From the NCBI RefSeq assembly GCF_008801605.1, contig NZ_VZPJ01000021.1, positions 16,666 to 80,665 on the forward strand: 64,000 nt of DNA, in the 5' to 3' direction. The notes below the pieces were generated by a model, which did not search any database, was not told where the DNA came from, and saw nothing but the letters and a program-made list of their open reading frames with translations. The position numbers and the translations under genes were made by a program. Source of the stretch: Pseudomonas brassicacearum subsp. brassicacearum (lineage in GTDB: Bacteria; Pseudomonadota; Gammaproteobacteria; Pseudomonadales; Pseudomonadaceae). Positions 53,147 through 61,823 of this stretch are shown here, one piece after another. Numbering within the stretch: the stretch's first letter is position 1; the number at the start of each line of letters is the position of its first letter.

Positions 53147-53767
53147 ATGCAAGAAATTTTCAGCATCAACTGGTTGCTTTGGCTATCGACCATGGTGCCG
53201 CTGACCCTGAGTGCAGGCCCTGGCAACTTGATGGTGGCAACGTCGGGTGCGCAAAGCGGTGTGCGTCGCTCGGTGCGGTTTATCGTTGGGCTCGACATTA
53301 CTTACTTCCTGATCGCCGTACTGGTCGGCTTAGGCCTTTATCACACGCTGACGAACAATCCGACGCTGGTATGGGCGCTGCAAGTGGCGGGTAGTTTCTA
53401 CATCTTGTGGCTGGGTGTGCGCATGCTGCGTCGTCCACTGAAGACGCCCACCGACAAGGCCATGCACCTGCAATTTCGGGACGGCATTGTTGTACAGCTG
53501 GGCAACGTGCAAGGGATCGTGATGTTGCTGGTGATGTTTTCCACGTTCATGCCTTCTGGCGAGACCAGCAGCACTGTCGTGTTGATCCTCAGTGCGGCGC
53601 TGATTTCGCTGAACTTCTTCTCGCACGTCATCTGGGTCTCGATGGGCTCGACCGTGCAGAAACTGATCCAATCCCGTCCAAAATTGCTGATGTTTCAGAA
53701 CGCTGCGTTCGGCCTGATGTTGATAGCGGTTGCTGTATGGATTTTCCTGCGCATCGGCCCGCTTTAA
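53147..53767 (+). CDS. LysE/RhtB-family exporter
   Basis: This inner-membrane amino-acid-type efflux protein has 206 residues and about six membrane segments. It shows MVPLTLSAGPGNLMVATSGAQSGVRRSVRF at the start (GPGN replacing the usual PGP), a QLGNVQGIVMLLVMFSTFM segment in place of the LNPK motif, and a hydrophobic C-terminus. AAGGA lies upstream of 53147. It is convergent with the LysR gene, which may regulate it. Confidence 0.85.
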   Translation: MQEIFSINWLLWLSTMVPLTLSAGPGNLMVATSGAQSGVRRSVRFIVGLDITYFLIAVLVGLGLYHTLTNNPTLVWALQVAGSFYILWLGVRMLRRPLKTPTDKAMHLQFRDGIVVQLGNVQGIVMLLVMFSTFMPSGETSSTVVLILSAALISLNFFSHVIWVSMGSTVQKLIQSRPKLLMFQNAAFGLMLIAVAVWIFLRIGPL

Positions 53768-53827
53768 GGAGGCTCCCATGACCCAGCACCACGGAATTGT
53801 CGCTTTCCCCTCGCGGTAAGACGGCCG

Positions 53828-54709
53828 TCAGTGCATGCCGACCGCTTTGCCGTGAAACAGCTCCGTCAGATACTCCACCACTCGATCAACTCGGCTCACA
53901 CCCTGGGTAGCCTGATTGCGCAGCAGCCAGATTTCCGAGCTGCGCGCACGGCGATTGGCCAACACCTGGCACAGACCGGACTGATGTCCGACATAGATGG
54001 GTAGCGCGGCAATCCCCAGATTGGCCTCGACTGCCTTGAGCTGCGCATTCAGGTTTGAAACGCGCATCCACAGCCTCTGGTCTCCGGCCATTTCGTTCAA
54101 CCATTGGGCGAGCGGCATATACGACATTTCTTCGGTCCAGCCGATCAGGCTGTGGTGCTTGAGGTCGGCGGGTTCGGCCGGCAGACCGTTGGCATCGGCA
54201 TAAGCCTGGGAGCAGAAAAGCCCCTGCTTCAGTGTCCCGACCCGGCGCATGGTGAAGTTACCGTTCTCCGGTCTGCGCAAGCGGATAATGATGTCGCTGT
54301 GGCTCTGTGTGAGTTTCGACGACACCGCCGAGTTGATGAAGTCGAAGCTGATCTCGGGGTGCTGATCATGAAATACCGCGAGTTGCGGAATGATCAAGTG
54401 CGTGCCCATTAGCTCCGGACAATCAATGCGCACCTGTCCCGCCATCCGATCACCCGGTTGCGACATCTGCCGCTCGATCAGTTTGAAACGCTCCTCCGTT
54501 TCCAGTGCCAATGGCAGCAACGCCCTTCCCGCTTCAGTCAGGAAGTAGCCGCTAGTCTTCTTCGAAAACAATACCGTACCGAGCGATTCCTCAAGCGCCG
54601 CGATCTTGCGCGACACCGTCGAGGTCGAAACCTTGAGCGAGATTCCGGCCTCGGTCACGTTGTTCGATTTAGCGACGAAGATAAAAACCTTCAGATCATC
54701 CCAATCCAT
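53828..54709 (-). CDS. LysR-family transcriptional regulator
   Basis: This 293-residue protein has an N-terminal winged helix-turn-helix (1-60; NNVTEAGISLKVSTSTVSRKIAALEESLGTVLF) and a periplasmic-binding-like effector domain (about 88-290; ELMGTHLIIPQLAVFHDQHPEISFDF). It resembles the CrgA-like subgroup. The gene is convergent with the LysE-type exporter. Its target is not visible. Confidence 0.9.
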   Translation of the reverse strand: MDWDDLKVFIFVAKSNNVTEAGISLKVSTSTVSRKIAALEESLGTVLFSKKTSGYFLTEAGRALLPLALETEERFKLIERQMSQPGDRMAGQVRIDCPELMGTHLIIPQLAVFHDQHPEISFDFINSAVSSKLTQSHSDIIIRLRRPENGNFTMRRVGTLKQGLFCSQAYADANGLPAEPADLKHHSLIGWTEEMSYMPLAQWLNEMAGDQRLWMRVSNLNAQLKAVEANLGIAALPIYVGHQSGLCQVLANRRARSSEIWLLRNQATQGVSRVDRVVEYLTELFHGKAVGMH

Positions 54710-55049
54710 GTTGATGACATACCCAAAAATGGAAAATCGATCTCCACCTATTTCTATTCGAAATATCTAGAGGCCACGTTATCGAGCTAAAAACCAGCAT
54801 TATGATATCGATTTCCTTGAGTACGAAACTGCGGAACGGACTACCTATATCGCAACCCAGCGGGAGCAAGCCCCCTCGCCACAGGTTGATATCAGGGCGC
54901 AGGTGGGTGGCAGGCTTGATGGCGGGGTTGGTTTTGGGAATCGCGAGCAAGCTCGCTCCCACAGCTGGTTTGTGGTGTGTTGAAACTTTGGGTGCAGCCC
55001 GCCGCGTCCTTCGGTATTAATACACTTCCTCTCATGGACGCGAGCCCCG
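54710..55049. other. Region between LysR gene and hypothetical gene, with mixed REPs
   Basis: The LysR promoter region is AT-rich (54710-54800). A type 2-like REP end (54856-54884) faces a type 1 REP end (54941-54964), so the pair mixes the two classes. Nothing else is recognised. Confidence 0.5.
54856..54964. repeat. Mixed REP pair (type 2-like with type 1)
   Basis: CAGCGGGAGCAAGCCCCCTCGCCACAG on the left is a hybrid whose ends resemble type 2. GCGAGCAAGCTCGCTCCCACAG on the right is type 1. Confidence 0.7.
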
Positions 55050-56042
55050 ATGAAATTCGATACCGCCTACTGCCTCAGCCTCGATACCAAGCTTTCGATC
55101 TATGACGTTCGGGATCTGAATTTCGACGAGACCATGGCCTTCGATTCGGCCAAGGAGCGCTTTCAGTGCCCCAACGATGCCTGTCGGGCGGCGTTTGATG
55201 AGGACAATCGGCTGACGACGTTCAACGCCAAGAACGTCAATTACATCCGCACGCCACATTTCAAGAATCAGCCAACGACCCAGCATATCGAGGGCTGTCC
55301 TTACGTCAGTCCGAAAACACCGGGGTTGGGTGCGGAGAGTATTGAGGCGGAAACGGATGACGACCGCGAGGAGCATTTTCCGTCGGAGCTGTTGCTGACT
55401 CGGCGTCAGTACGTGCGCAAGCCGTCCGATCAGTCGAAGGACGTTGAAGCAGCGACTCGGCCTACGTCACCCACCCTATCGTCCCACGGTGATGACGCCC
55501 ATTCCGCCCATGATTCGACACCCGACAAGACCAGCGTCTTCGCCCACCCGGTGGAGTGTTTTGTGTCGAACTTCGCAGATAAGGACCTGCTCAAGCGCAA
55601 GCTGTTGAAGATTGGCGAACACACCGCGCCCTATGGATCGTTCTTCAAGAAGATCGAGTATTTGCAGGACAACAAGGGCTTGATTTACTGGGGCAAGATC
55701 AAGGAGATCAAGGATTACACGCAAAGCTTTCGCATCGACTTCGAACCCAAGGTCTGGTTCAAGCAGCCGGACGAGGCGAAGAAGAAGCCCTACTCGGTCA
55801 ACGTTTACCTGAGCAAGAAGCTGATCGATAACTACCGCAAGCGCAAAGCGTTCCTGCAAGAGATCAAGCATGCCGTCGACAGTGACGCGCCGTTGTATTG
55901 CTTCTTTTATGGCGTGACGCCAGAGTTGAAACAGGTGCCGAGCAAGAAGAACCCCGAAGAAACGTTCGGGGTGTTCAGTGCCAATATCGAGAATCTGGAT
56001 CACTTCATTGTTCGGGAGGCGCCGGGGCTGGCCGATAAGTGA
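55050..56042 (+). CDS. Hypothetical protein with N-terminal zinc-ribbon-like motif
   Basis: The family is not recognised. The 330 residues begin with a segment containing FQCPNDACRAAF, then TPHFKN and HIEGCPY, that is Cys-x4-Cys followed by His and His-x3-Cys. This could bind zinc and recalls the N-terminal region of CoiA-like proteins. A polar, probably disordered linker (about 100-165) follows, then a mixed alpha/beta C-terminal domain (FVSNFADKDLLKRKLLKIGEH, LIYWGKIKEIKDYTQSFRIDF, YSVNVYLSKKLIDNYRKRK). There is no signal peptide. It is flanked by a REP and a convergent hypothetical gene. Confidence 0.7.
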   Translation: MKFDTAYCLSLDTKLSIYDVRDLNFDETMAFDSAKERFQCPNDACRAAFDEDNRLTTFNAKNVNYIRTPHFKNQPTTQHIEGCPYVSPKTPGLGAESIEAETDDDREEHFPSELLLTRRQYVRKPSDQSKDVEAATRPTSPTLSSHGDDAHSAHDSTPDKTSVFAHPVECFVSNFADKDLLKRKLLKIGEHTAPYGSFFKKIEYLQDNKGLIYWGKIKEIKDYTQSFRIDFEPKVWFKQPDEAKKKPYSVNVYLSKKLIDNYRKRKAFLQEIKHAVDSDAPLYCFFYGVTPELKQVPSKKNPEETFGVFSANIENLDHFIVREAPGLADK

Positions 56043-56076
56043 CTTCGCCTAGGCTAGCCGTGGCGCTAGGCCTTCT

Positions 56077-56772
56077 TCATTGCGCGTCTTGAGCAAGTTG
56101 ACGTTCGAACGCCCGCATCTCCCGTTTCACTTCCATGCGCCGCTCACGTGCGGCCTGGGCGGCGGACTCATCCAAACCGCCATAACGCCGCAACCAGTGG
56201 ACGATCATTTCTTCGTCCGGGTAGTAATAGTCCTTATGTCCCTTACTGCTTCTCGGGGTGTCATTCATACTGCCGTCGAAGCGCCCTGCAGAGAACTCAT
56301 CTGAGGGTAACGTGCCCCATTCGGCGGCACAGTCCTCAAAAATCCAGGAAATCTCGTTGAGGTGCTTTTGCGCACCACGGTGGCCACGTTTATAAAAGAT
56401 GTACTCACGACAATTTTCCTGGAAGCGCTCCATCATCGGTTCGTCATCGACCCAGCGAAGAAGATCATGCTGCCCTGCGTGGCGCATCAGGCCATTGATC
56501 CATCGCTCGGAAAATCGCTGAACAAAACCTTCGACGTCCGCTTTTTTAGCACCAGCGAAAATCATGCAGTAACGGGTTTGCACGTGGATGACGAACAACA
56601 CATGTTTGCGCTGCACGGTGATCACGTGCACCAGCCACTGTTCGTCGAGCTCACCTAGCTCATCGCCCTCGATAACAGGTGATGGTGGTTTCTCTACCGG
56701 GGTGACTTTCTTACCTTTGCTCACACGGCTGAAAAAGTTGCAGGCCGCTTCGGTGCAGTTGAAGATCAGCAT
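56077..56772 (-). CDS. Hypothetical protein, DUF6933-like N-terminal part
   Basis: This 231-residue cytoplasmic protein has no known function. The N-terminal half (MLIFNCTEAACNFF, then WLVHVITVQRKHVLFVIHVQTRYCMIFAGAKKADVEGF) resembles small DUF6933-type proteins. The C-terminal part contains IFYKRGHRGAQKHLNEISWIFEDC and a charged helical tail. It is convergent with the zinc-ribbon gene, 34 bp apart, and lies just downstream of the frameshifted gene on the same strand. The domain assignment is tentative. Confidence 0.65.
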   Translation of the reverse strand: MLIFNCTEAACNFFSRVSKGKKVTPVEKPPSPVIEGDELGELDEQWLVHVITVQRKHVLFVIHVQTRYCMIFAGAKKADVEGFVQRFSERWINGLMRHAGQHDLLRWVDDEPMMERFQENCREYIFYKRGHRGAQKHLNEISWIFEDCAAEWGTLPSDEFSAGRFDGSMNDTPRSSKGHKDYYYPDEEMIVHWLRRYGGLDESAAQAARERRMEVKREMRAFERQLAQDAQ

Positions 56773-56799
56773 TCAAACTCTCGGAAAATATTAGAAACG

Positions 56800-57149
56800 C
56801 TAGGCGTCGTCGGCCCATTCAATCTCGAAGGGTTGGCGAACAGCATCAGAGACCCTTTCACGTAATTCCTCACTCAGAATCGTCAACTCCTGATCGCTCA
56901 GCAGATCGTACGCAATCAGCAATCTCAAAGATAAAGAGATGTCTCGACGTCGACCTAGTTGAACGCCATCGCCAAGCTCTTGTCCCGATCTCGCATGAGG
57001 CCGTAGAGCGTGCGATATCGAGCGTGAGCAGATAAAGCTCCGTTCTGGGCCACCGTCTGGGCATCCGAAAGTACGCCTTGGCAGAAGCGCTCCAGCGCCA
57101 GATCGCGGAGTTCCTCGTAATGCTTCCAGTCAGCGTCAGATATCGACAT
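56800..57149 (-). pseudogene. Frameshifted small hypothetical gene
   Basis: An ATG at 57149 opens a 64-residue product (MSISDADWKHYEELRDLALERF ... RDRDKSLAMAFN) that stops at 56955. In the -1 frame, coding quality continues without interruption to a TAG at 56800-56802 (GRRRDISLSLRLLIAYDLLSDQELTILSEELRERV ... EIEWADDA) and has no start codon of its own. Joined, they would give about 116 residues of one helical protein. A 1-base indel near 56955 is the simplest reading; sequencing error or recoding are alternatives. Confidence 0.65.
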
Positions 57150-57192
57150 GCCACCCTCCTTAACAAGATATCGAGCAACACCATGCTGCGAT

Positions 57193-58008
57193 TTATTGTA
57201 TCGATATGCCCAGCATCACAATGACCAACAATCCAATATAAACCCAGGCATGAACCCCATCCGGTATCCGCCCGATCCATGGCGTAGCTAATCGAATCCC
57301 CACTAACGAGCCTAGTGTCAAAACCGCAAACGCCTGCAGATCCACATACCCGACAAACCACTGCCCCAAATCAAACTCGGTAAACCCGGCCATGGCCATG
57401 TAAGTCAGCGTCCCGGCCACCGCAACCGGCAAACTCAACGGGTTAGCCATGGACGTCGCGCGCGACATGTTCAACCCGCAACGACGCAATAACGGCACCG
57501 TCATGACACTGCCACCCACACCCAGAAAAGTGGCGATGGCGCCGATGCTGATTCCGCCTGCCGATACCTCCGTCCTGCCCAATCGCCGTGGGATTACAGC
57601 GTCAGCCCGTGTCAGAAAACCGCGTCTGAACAAGCAGTCCAGAATGGTTACACCCAGATAAGCGATGAAGGCATAGCGAATGACTTCGCTACTCGCCCAC
57701 ATCGCGGCAACGGCGCCAACAATAGCGCCCAGGCCAATGAAGCCGCCCAACGGCCACACGTAGTGGCGAATGAGGTTACCGGCGCGGTGATGCTTGGCGG
57801 TGGCGATCAGCGCGTTGACGATCATCACGCAGGTCGAGGTGGCCACGGCGATGTGCATCGCCGATTGGCCGATAGGGTCGTCAGCGCCGTGGCTGGCGGT
57901 GAGCATGCGGTATAGCAAGGGCACCACGACGAATCCGCCGCCGAAGCCGAACAACACAGCGGTGACGCCAGTCATGCAGCCGAAGAGTGCCAACAAGAGG
58001 TAGGACAT
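57193..58008 (-). CDS. TauE/SafE (TSUP) family permease
   Basis: This inner-membrane transporter of 271 residues belongs to the sulfite/sulfonate exporter-like family. It has about eight hydrophobic segments and the two repeated family halves: MTGVTAVLFGFGGGFVVVPLLY near the start and AIATFLGVGGSVMTVPLLRRCG in the middle. The start at 58008 gives the typical MSYLLLALFG. It is divergent from an AraC regulator 112 bp away, which may control it. Substrate unknown. Confidence 0.87.
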   Translation of the reverse strand: MSYLLLALFGCMTGVTAVLFGFGGGFVVVPLLYRMLTASHGADDPIGQSAMHIAVATSTCVMIVNALIATAKHHRAGNLIRHYVWPLGGFIGLGAIVGAVAAMWASSEVIRYAFIAYLGVTILDCLFRRGFLTRADAVIPRRLGRTEVSAGGISIGAIATFLGVGGSVMTVPLLRRCGLNMSRATSMANPLSLPVAVAGTLTYMAMAGFTEFDLGQWFVGYVDLQAFAVLTLGSLVGIRLATPWIGRIPDGVHAWVYIGLLVIVMLGISIQ

Positions 58009-58120
58009 CGCGCAGCTTCCGTTAATTGAGAGAGGCCGACGATAGAGCGATGGGGCTTGGCCTGCTTCAGCAAGCAAGCCAATAATGTTTGCGTTTACGC
58101 CAATCGTTGGATACCGCTCG

Positions 58121-58897
58121 ATGCGCAATGTTTCGATTGACCTGCTGGAGGACACGCCACGGCCAGTAGTGGCTATCGGCACGGATTACCCCGACGGTCA
58201 TCGGTTGCCGCGCCATACCCACCGCCGTGCGCAGTTGCTCTACGGCGCCACCGGAGTCATGCAGGTCAGCACGGCAGACGGCAACTGGGTGGTGCCGCCG
58301 CAACGGGCGGTGTGGATTCCGCCCGGGGTTGCCCATGAGGTACTGATGCTGGGCGTCAGCACTCGAAGTTTGTATATCGAACCGGCCGCGGTAACGACCA
58401 TGGACGCCCGTTGCCAGGTCATCAGCGTGTCGCCCCTGATGCGCCAGTTGCTGATGGAAGCCGTGGAGCTTGCGCCGGATTACGATGAGGCTGGACGCGA
58501 TGGTGCACTGATCGATCTGCTGCTGCACGAACTGCTGCGCAGCGCCCATCTGCCACTGCACCTTCCACTGCCTCAAGACCCGGGCCTGCTCGGCCTGTGC
58601 CAGGCATTTCTGAAACGCCCGGACGCCCACGTCTCGCCCGCGCAATGGGCGGCGCAATTGCATATCAGCCTGCGCTCGTTCAACCGCCTGTTCAGCCAGC
58701 AAACCGGGTTAAGTTTCAGCCAATGGCGACAACAAGCCTGCGTGATGTCGGCATTGTCCCGATTGGCCGTAGGCAATTCAGTGACCCGAATCGCCCTGGA
58801 CCTGGGCTACGACAGCCCTGCGGCATTCTCCACGATGTTTCGTCGCGTACTGGGTCACGCCCCGAGCGCCTGGCTGGAGAAGACCGCCGGTCATTGA
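58121..58897 (+). CDS. AraC-family transcriptional regulator
   Basis: This 258-residue regulator has an N-terminal cupin domain (about 15-95; PDGHRLPRHTHRRAQLLYGATGVMQV, WIPPGVAHEV) and a C-terminal AraC domain (about 155-255; SPAQWAAQLHISLRSFNRLFSQQTG, SVTRIALDLGYDSPAAFSTMF). An earlier in-frame ATG at 58085 is possible but lies in the shared promoter region. It is divergent from the TSUP permease. Confidence 0.87.
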   Translation: MRNVSIDLLEDTPRPVVAIGTDYPDGHRLPRHTHRRAQLLYGATGVMQVSTADGNWVVPPQRAVWIPPGVAHEVLMLGVSTRSLYIEPAAVTTMDARCQVISVSPLMRQLLMEAVELAPDYDEAGRDGALIDLLLHELLRSAHLPLHLPLPQDPGLLGLCQAFLKRPDAHVSPAQWAAQLHISLRSFNRLFSQQTGLSFSQWRQQACVMSALSRLAVGNSVTRIALDLGYDSPAAFSTMFRRVLGHAPSAWLEKTAGH

Positions 58898-58979
58898 TCA
58901 AAAAAATGAGATTGATCGGGATTCAAAACAACTGTACAAAAACACAGTATTTTTTAATCCCATAGCTTTGGAGCCCCCC

Positions 58980-59297
58980 ATGGCCTCTCTCGCAATCAAA
59001 ACCACCCTGGAACGCATCGCTGTCTATCAATTCACCCCCGCCCACAGTGCACAGGCGCGAGCCATGCTGGGTTGGAGTGTCGAGGAGCTGTCCCGCCAAT
59101 CCGGCGTCTCGGTCCAGGCCATCCGCCGCTTCGAGGCTGGCGGCGAGTTGCTCGATGTCACTCGCCTGGCCCTGGCCTTTCGCCTGGAAGCCGAGGGCCT
59201 GGTGTTCTTCCCCGGCTTCGCACCGGGGCGCGGCATGAACATCAAGGGTGCGACGCCGGACCCGATGGGGCGCTCCGATTACGCAATGATTGAATAA
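58980..59297 (+). CDS. Small XRE-type helix-turn-helix protein
   Basis: This 105-residue putative DNA-binding protein has a central helix-turn-helix (ARAMLGWSVEELSRQSGVSVQAIRRFEAG, about residues 28-58) flanked by short extensions, with LDVTRLALAFRLEAEGLVFF after it. GGAG lies about 8 bp before 58980. No partner toxin or antitoxin is visible; it lies alone between the AraC gene and the metallo-hydrolase. Confidence 0.75.
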   Translation: MASLAIKTTLERIAVYQFTPAHSAQARAMLGWSVEELSRQSGVSVQAIRRFEAGGELLDVTRLALAFRLEAEGLVFFPGFAPGRGMNIKGATPDPMGRSDYAMIE

Positions 59298-59314
59298 CAC
59301 CAATCCTGTGAGTG

Positions 59315-60373
59315 CTATGCGATACCGGCCTGGTCCTGGTACGCCGAGGGCTCCACGTCCAGCCACCAGGCGCGGCCACGTTGCGGCTGCGTCAGGGTGA
59401 ATGCTTCGCCCATTTGCGGCGTGGCAATGTAAACATTGCGCTCCCAGGCCAGGGCCAGGATGCGATCGAAGGGTTCATACCAGGCATGCATCGCCAGGTC
59501 GAACGTACCGTTGTGGATCGGCAGCAGCCAACGGCCCTTGAGATCGATATGAGCCTGCAGGGTCTGCTCCGGCTGCATGTGGACGTGGGGCCAATCGACG
59601 TTATAGGCGCCGGTTTCCATCAGCGTCAGGTCAAAGGGACCATATCGCTCGCCGATGCGTTTGAAACCCTCGAAGTAGCCGGTGTCGCCGCTGAAGAAGA
59701 TTCGCGTGGCGTCGTCGATCATCACCCACGAGGCCCACAAGGTGCTGTTGCTATCGAACAGGCCGCGCCCGGAAAAGTGCTGGGAGGGCGTGGCAACGAA
59801 TTCGATACCGTCCACCTCGGTACCTTGCCACCAGTCCAGCTGACGCACCTTGCTGGCGTCGACCCCCCATTTGATCAGGGTGTCGCCCACGCCAAGGGGC
59901 GCCAGGAAGTGGCGTGTCTTGGCCGCCAGCTGGAGGATGGCCTGATGATCGAGGTGGTCGTAATGGTCGTGGGAAAGAATCACCGCTTCGATCGGCGGCA
60001 ATTCTTCCAGGCTGATGGGCGGCTGATGAAAACGCTTAGGGCCGGCCCATTGCACAGGTGAGGCACGCTCGGAGAACACCGGGTCTGTCAGCCAGAATTT
60101 ATCCCGCAGCTTGAGCAATAGGGTGGAATGGCCCAGGCGGAAGACGCTGTTGTTCGGCGCCGCCAGCAGCGCAGCGCGCGTCAGCGCTTGAACCTCGATG
60201 GCGCCCGAAGGCCGAGTGGTGCGCGGCTTGTGGAAGATCAGGTTCCAGATGATGCGCAGGGTGGTGCCAAAACCTTCCCGAGGCGTGAAGGCATGATTGC
60301 GATACTTGCCCTGTTCATGCCGGGATGCGTCATGGGCGGACGGATTGTCGGTCGAAAGAGAGGGAATGGTCAT
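59315..60373 (-). CDS. MBL-fold metallo-hydrolase (NAPE-PLD/UlaG-like)
   Basis: This probable zinc hydrolase has 352 residues. The metallo-beta-lactamase motif is ILSHDHYDHLDHQ (about residue 145), with further ligands in SQHFSG and FFSGDTGYFEGF, and the C-terminal LPIHNGTFDLAMH. The N-terminal segment ending FRLGHSTLLLKLRDKFWLTDPVFS matches the RomA/NAPE-PLD subgroup. It is divergent from a TetR gene; a perfect palindrome between the two is probably the operator. Substrate unknown. Confidence 0.88.
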   Translation of the reverse strand: MTIPSLSTDNPSAHDASRHEQGKYRNHAFTPREGFGTTLRIIWNLIFHKPRTTRPSGAIEVQALTRAALLAAPNNSVFRLGHSTLLLKLRDKFWLTDPVFSERASPVQWAGPKRFHQPPISLEELPPIEAVILSHDHYDHLDHQAILQLAAKTRHFLAPLGVGDTLIKWGVDASKVRQLDWWQGTEVDGIEFVATPSQHFSGRGLFDSNSTLWASWVMIDDATRIFFSGDTGYFEGFKRIGERYGPFDLTLMETGAYNVDWPHVHMQPEQTLQAHIDLKGRWLLPIHNGTFDLAMHAWYEPFDRILALAWERNVYIATPQMGEAFTLTQPQRGRAWWLDVEPSAYQDQAGIA

Positions 60374-60462
60374 GGTGCGATAACTCCAAGGGCGTCGGCG
60401 CAATTGCGCTTCGCCGTTGTGGGACGCTGGATGGCCGTTGCATGCACGCTCAGCCGCTTGAC

Positions 60463-60496
60463 TCTAGAAACTACACCACTCGGTGTAGTTTCTAGA
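60463..60496. promoter_or_regulatory. Perfect palindromic operator (TetR-type)
   Basis: The arms TCTAGAAACTACACC and GGTGTAGTTTCTAGA match over 15 bp without mismatch around the spacer ACTC. It lies between the divergent metallo-hydrolase and TetR genes, 90 and 69 bp from their starts. Confidence 0.85.
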
Positions 60497-60564
60497 TTGC
60501 ATGAATCCCGGGAGCAAGTAAACTGCCGAGTGTAAGTTCTCTCATCTCAACCGACGAATTGCCC

Positions 60565-61173
60565 ATGACCGTACCGCAGCGCCTTACCGAGCGAAAACGC
60601 GAAGCCATCCTCCAGGCCGCGATTGCTGAATTCCGTAGCAGCGGTTTCGAGATCACCAGCATGGACAAGATCGCGGCGACTGCCGGCGTATCGAAGCGCA
60701 CGGTGTATAACCATTTTCCGAGCAAGGAAGAATTGTTTGCCGAAATTCTGAATCGGTTATGGAACAGCATTACCGCAGAACAGGACATGCCCTACAGCCC
60801 GCAAAAGCCGCTACGGGAACAGCTTCAAACGTTGCTGCAAGCCAAACTGCATATGCTGGCGGACGAGAACTTCCTCGACCTGGCACGCATCGCCATCGCC
60901 GCAACCATTCATTCCCCGGAGCGTGCCCAGGACATGGTTTCGCGCATGGGCCAGCGTGAAGAAGGCCTGACGGCCTGGATTCGCCAAGCCCAGGCCGATG
61001 GTCGGCTGAAACCCGCGGAGCCGGCATTTGCCGCCCAGCAAATGCATGGGCTGCTCAAGACGTTCGCCTTCTGGCCGCAGGTTTCGATGGGGCAACCCAG
61101 CCTGACCCAGGATGAGCAGGCCCAGGTGATCGAATCGGCCCTCGACATGTTCCTGAGCCGTTACCAGGCTTGA
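60565..61173 (+). CDS. TetR/AcrR-family repressor
   Basis: This 202-residue regulator has a HTH domain (about 8-55; KREAILQAAIAEFRSSGFEITSMDKIAATAGVSKRTVYNHFPSKEELF) and a TetR_C-like ligand domain ending in QAQVIESALDMFLSRYQA. The start at 60565 (MTVPQRLTERKRE) is the better of two ATGs 6 bp apart. It presumably represses itself and the divergent metallo-hydrolase through the palindrome at 60463-60496. Confidence 0.9.
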   Translation: MTVPQRLTERKREAILQAAIAEFRSSGFEITSMDKIAATAGVSKRTVYNHFPSKEELFAEILNRLWNSITAEQDMPYSPQKPLREQLQTLLQAKLHMLADENFLDLARIAIAATIHSPERAQDMVSRMGQREEGLTAWIRQAQADGRLKPAEPAFAAQQMHGLLKTFAFWPQVSMGQPSLTQDEQAQVIESALDMFLSRYQA

Positions 61174-61196
61174 TCAGGAAGTCCTGGAATGTAGGG

Positions 61197-61730
61197 TTAC
61201 TGCACCGATGGGTTGTGCACGACCTTCTGGTGCATTTCAGTGGTCAAGTTGTCGATACGCTCGGTCAATGCCTTGGTCATTTCCGTCAGGCGGGTGTTCT
61301 GCTCCAACAACTCAAGCAACTGCGCCGTATTCTGCGCGGCCTGGGCCTGGCGCTCGCTGTTGGCGATGGCCAAGGCTTCACGATGCTGAGCGTCGGCTTC
61401 CGCCTGGGCTTTGTCCCGAGCGGCCTGGCGGGTTTGCGCCAGCAAAATCAGCGGCGCGGCATAGGCCGACTGCAGGCTGAACGCCAGGTTCAGCAAAATG
61501 AACGGGTAGGCATCAAAATGAAAGACCCCCACCAGGTTCAGGCTGACCCATATCAGCACGATCAGGGTTTGCGCTCCGAGGAACATCGGCGTCCCGAAAA
61601 AACGCGCGAACGCCTCCGCTCTCAGCGCAAAGCGGTCATTGCCAAAGGTCGGCGCCAGATGCGCGTGAGGGCGATGAAAGCGCAAGTGGTCAACGGGTGC
61701 GGCGGGAGTGGGTTGGGAAGACTTCGTCAT
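61197..61730 (-). CDS. DUF1003 membrane protein
   Basis: This 177-residue protein has the DUF1003 core: two membrane helices (TPMFLGAQTLIVLIWVSLNLVGV and YPFILLNLAFSLQSAYAAPLIL) and the conserved AQTRQAARDKAQAEAD segment, followed by a coiled-coil tail (NTAQLLELLEQNTRLTEMTKAL). The start at 61730 is MTKSSQ; an ATG 18 bp earlier is possible. Function unknown. It is convergent with the TetR gene. Confidence 0.85.
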   Translation of the reverse strand: MTKSSQPTPAAPVDHLRFHRPHAHLAPTFGNDRFALRAEAFARFFGTPMFLGAQTLIVLIWVSLNLVGVFHFDAYPFILLNLAFSLQSAYAAPLILLAQTRQAARDKAQAEADAQHREALAIANSERQAQAAQNTAQLLELLEQNTRLTEMTKALTERIDNLTTEMHQKVVHNPSVQ

Positions 61731-61823
61731 CGTGATGTTCTCTGCCAAGGGCTGGTGCTCAAGGCACTATAACCGTTGGGGGAACGTCATCCATTGAGCC
61801 ATGCACACCTTGCCCGTTAAAAG

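Noticed and set aside
56870..57361. 163-codon frame overlapping the frameshifted gene on the same strand
   Set aside because: It is out of frame with both well-coded segments and has an unnatural composition.
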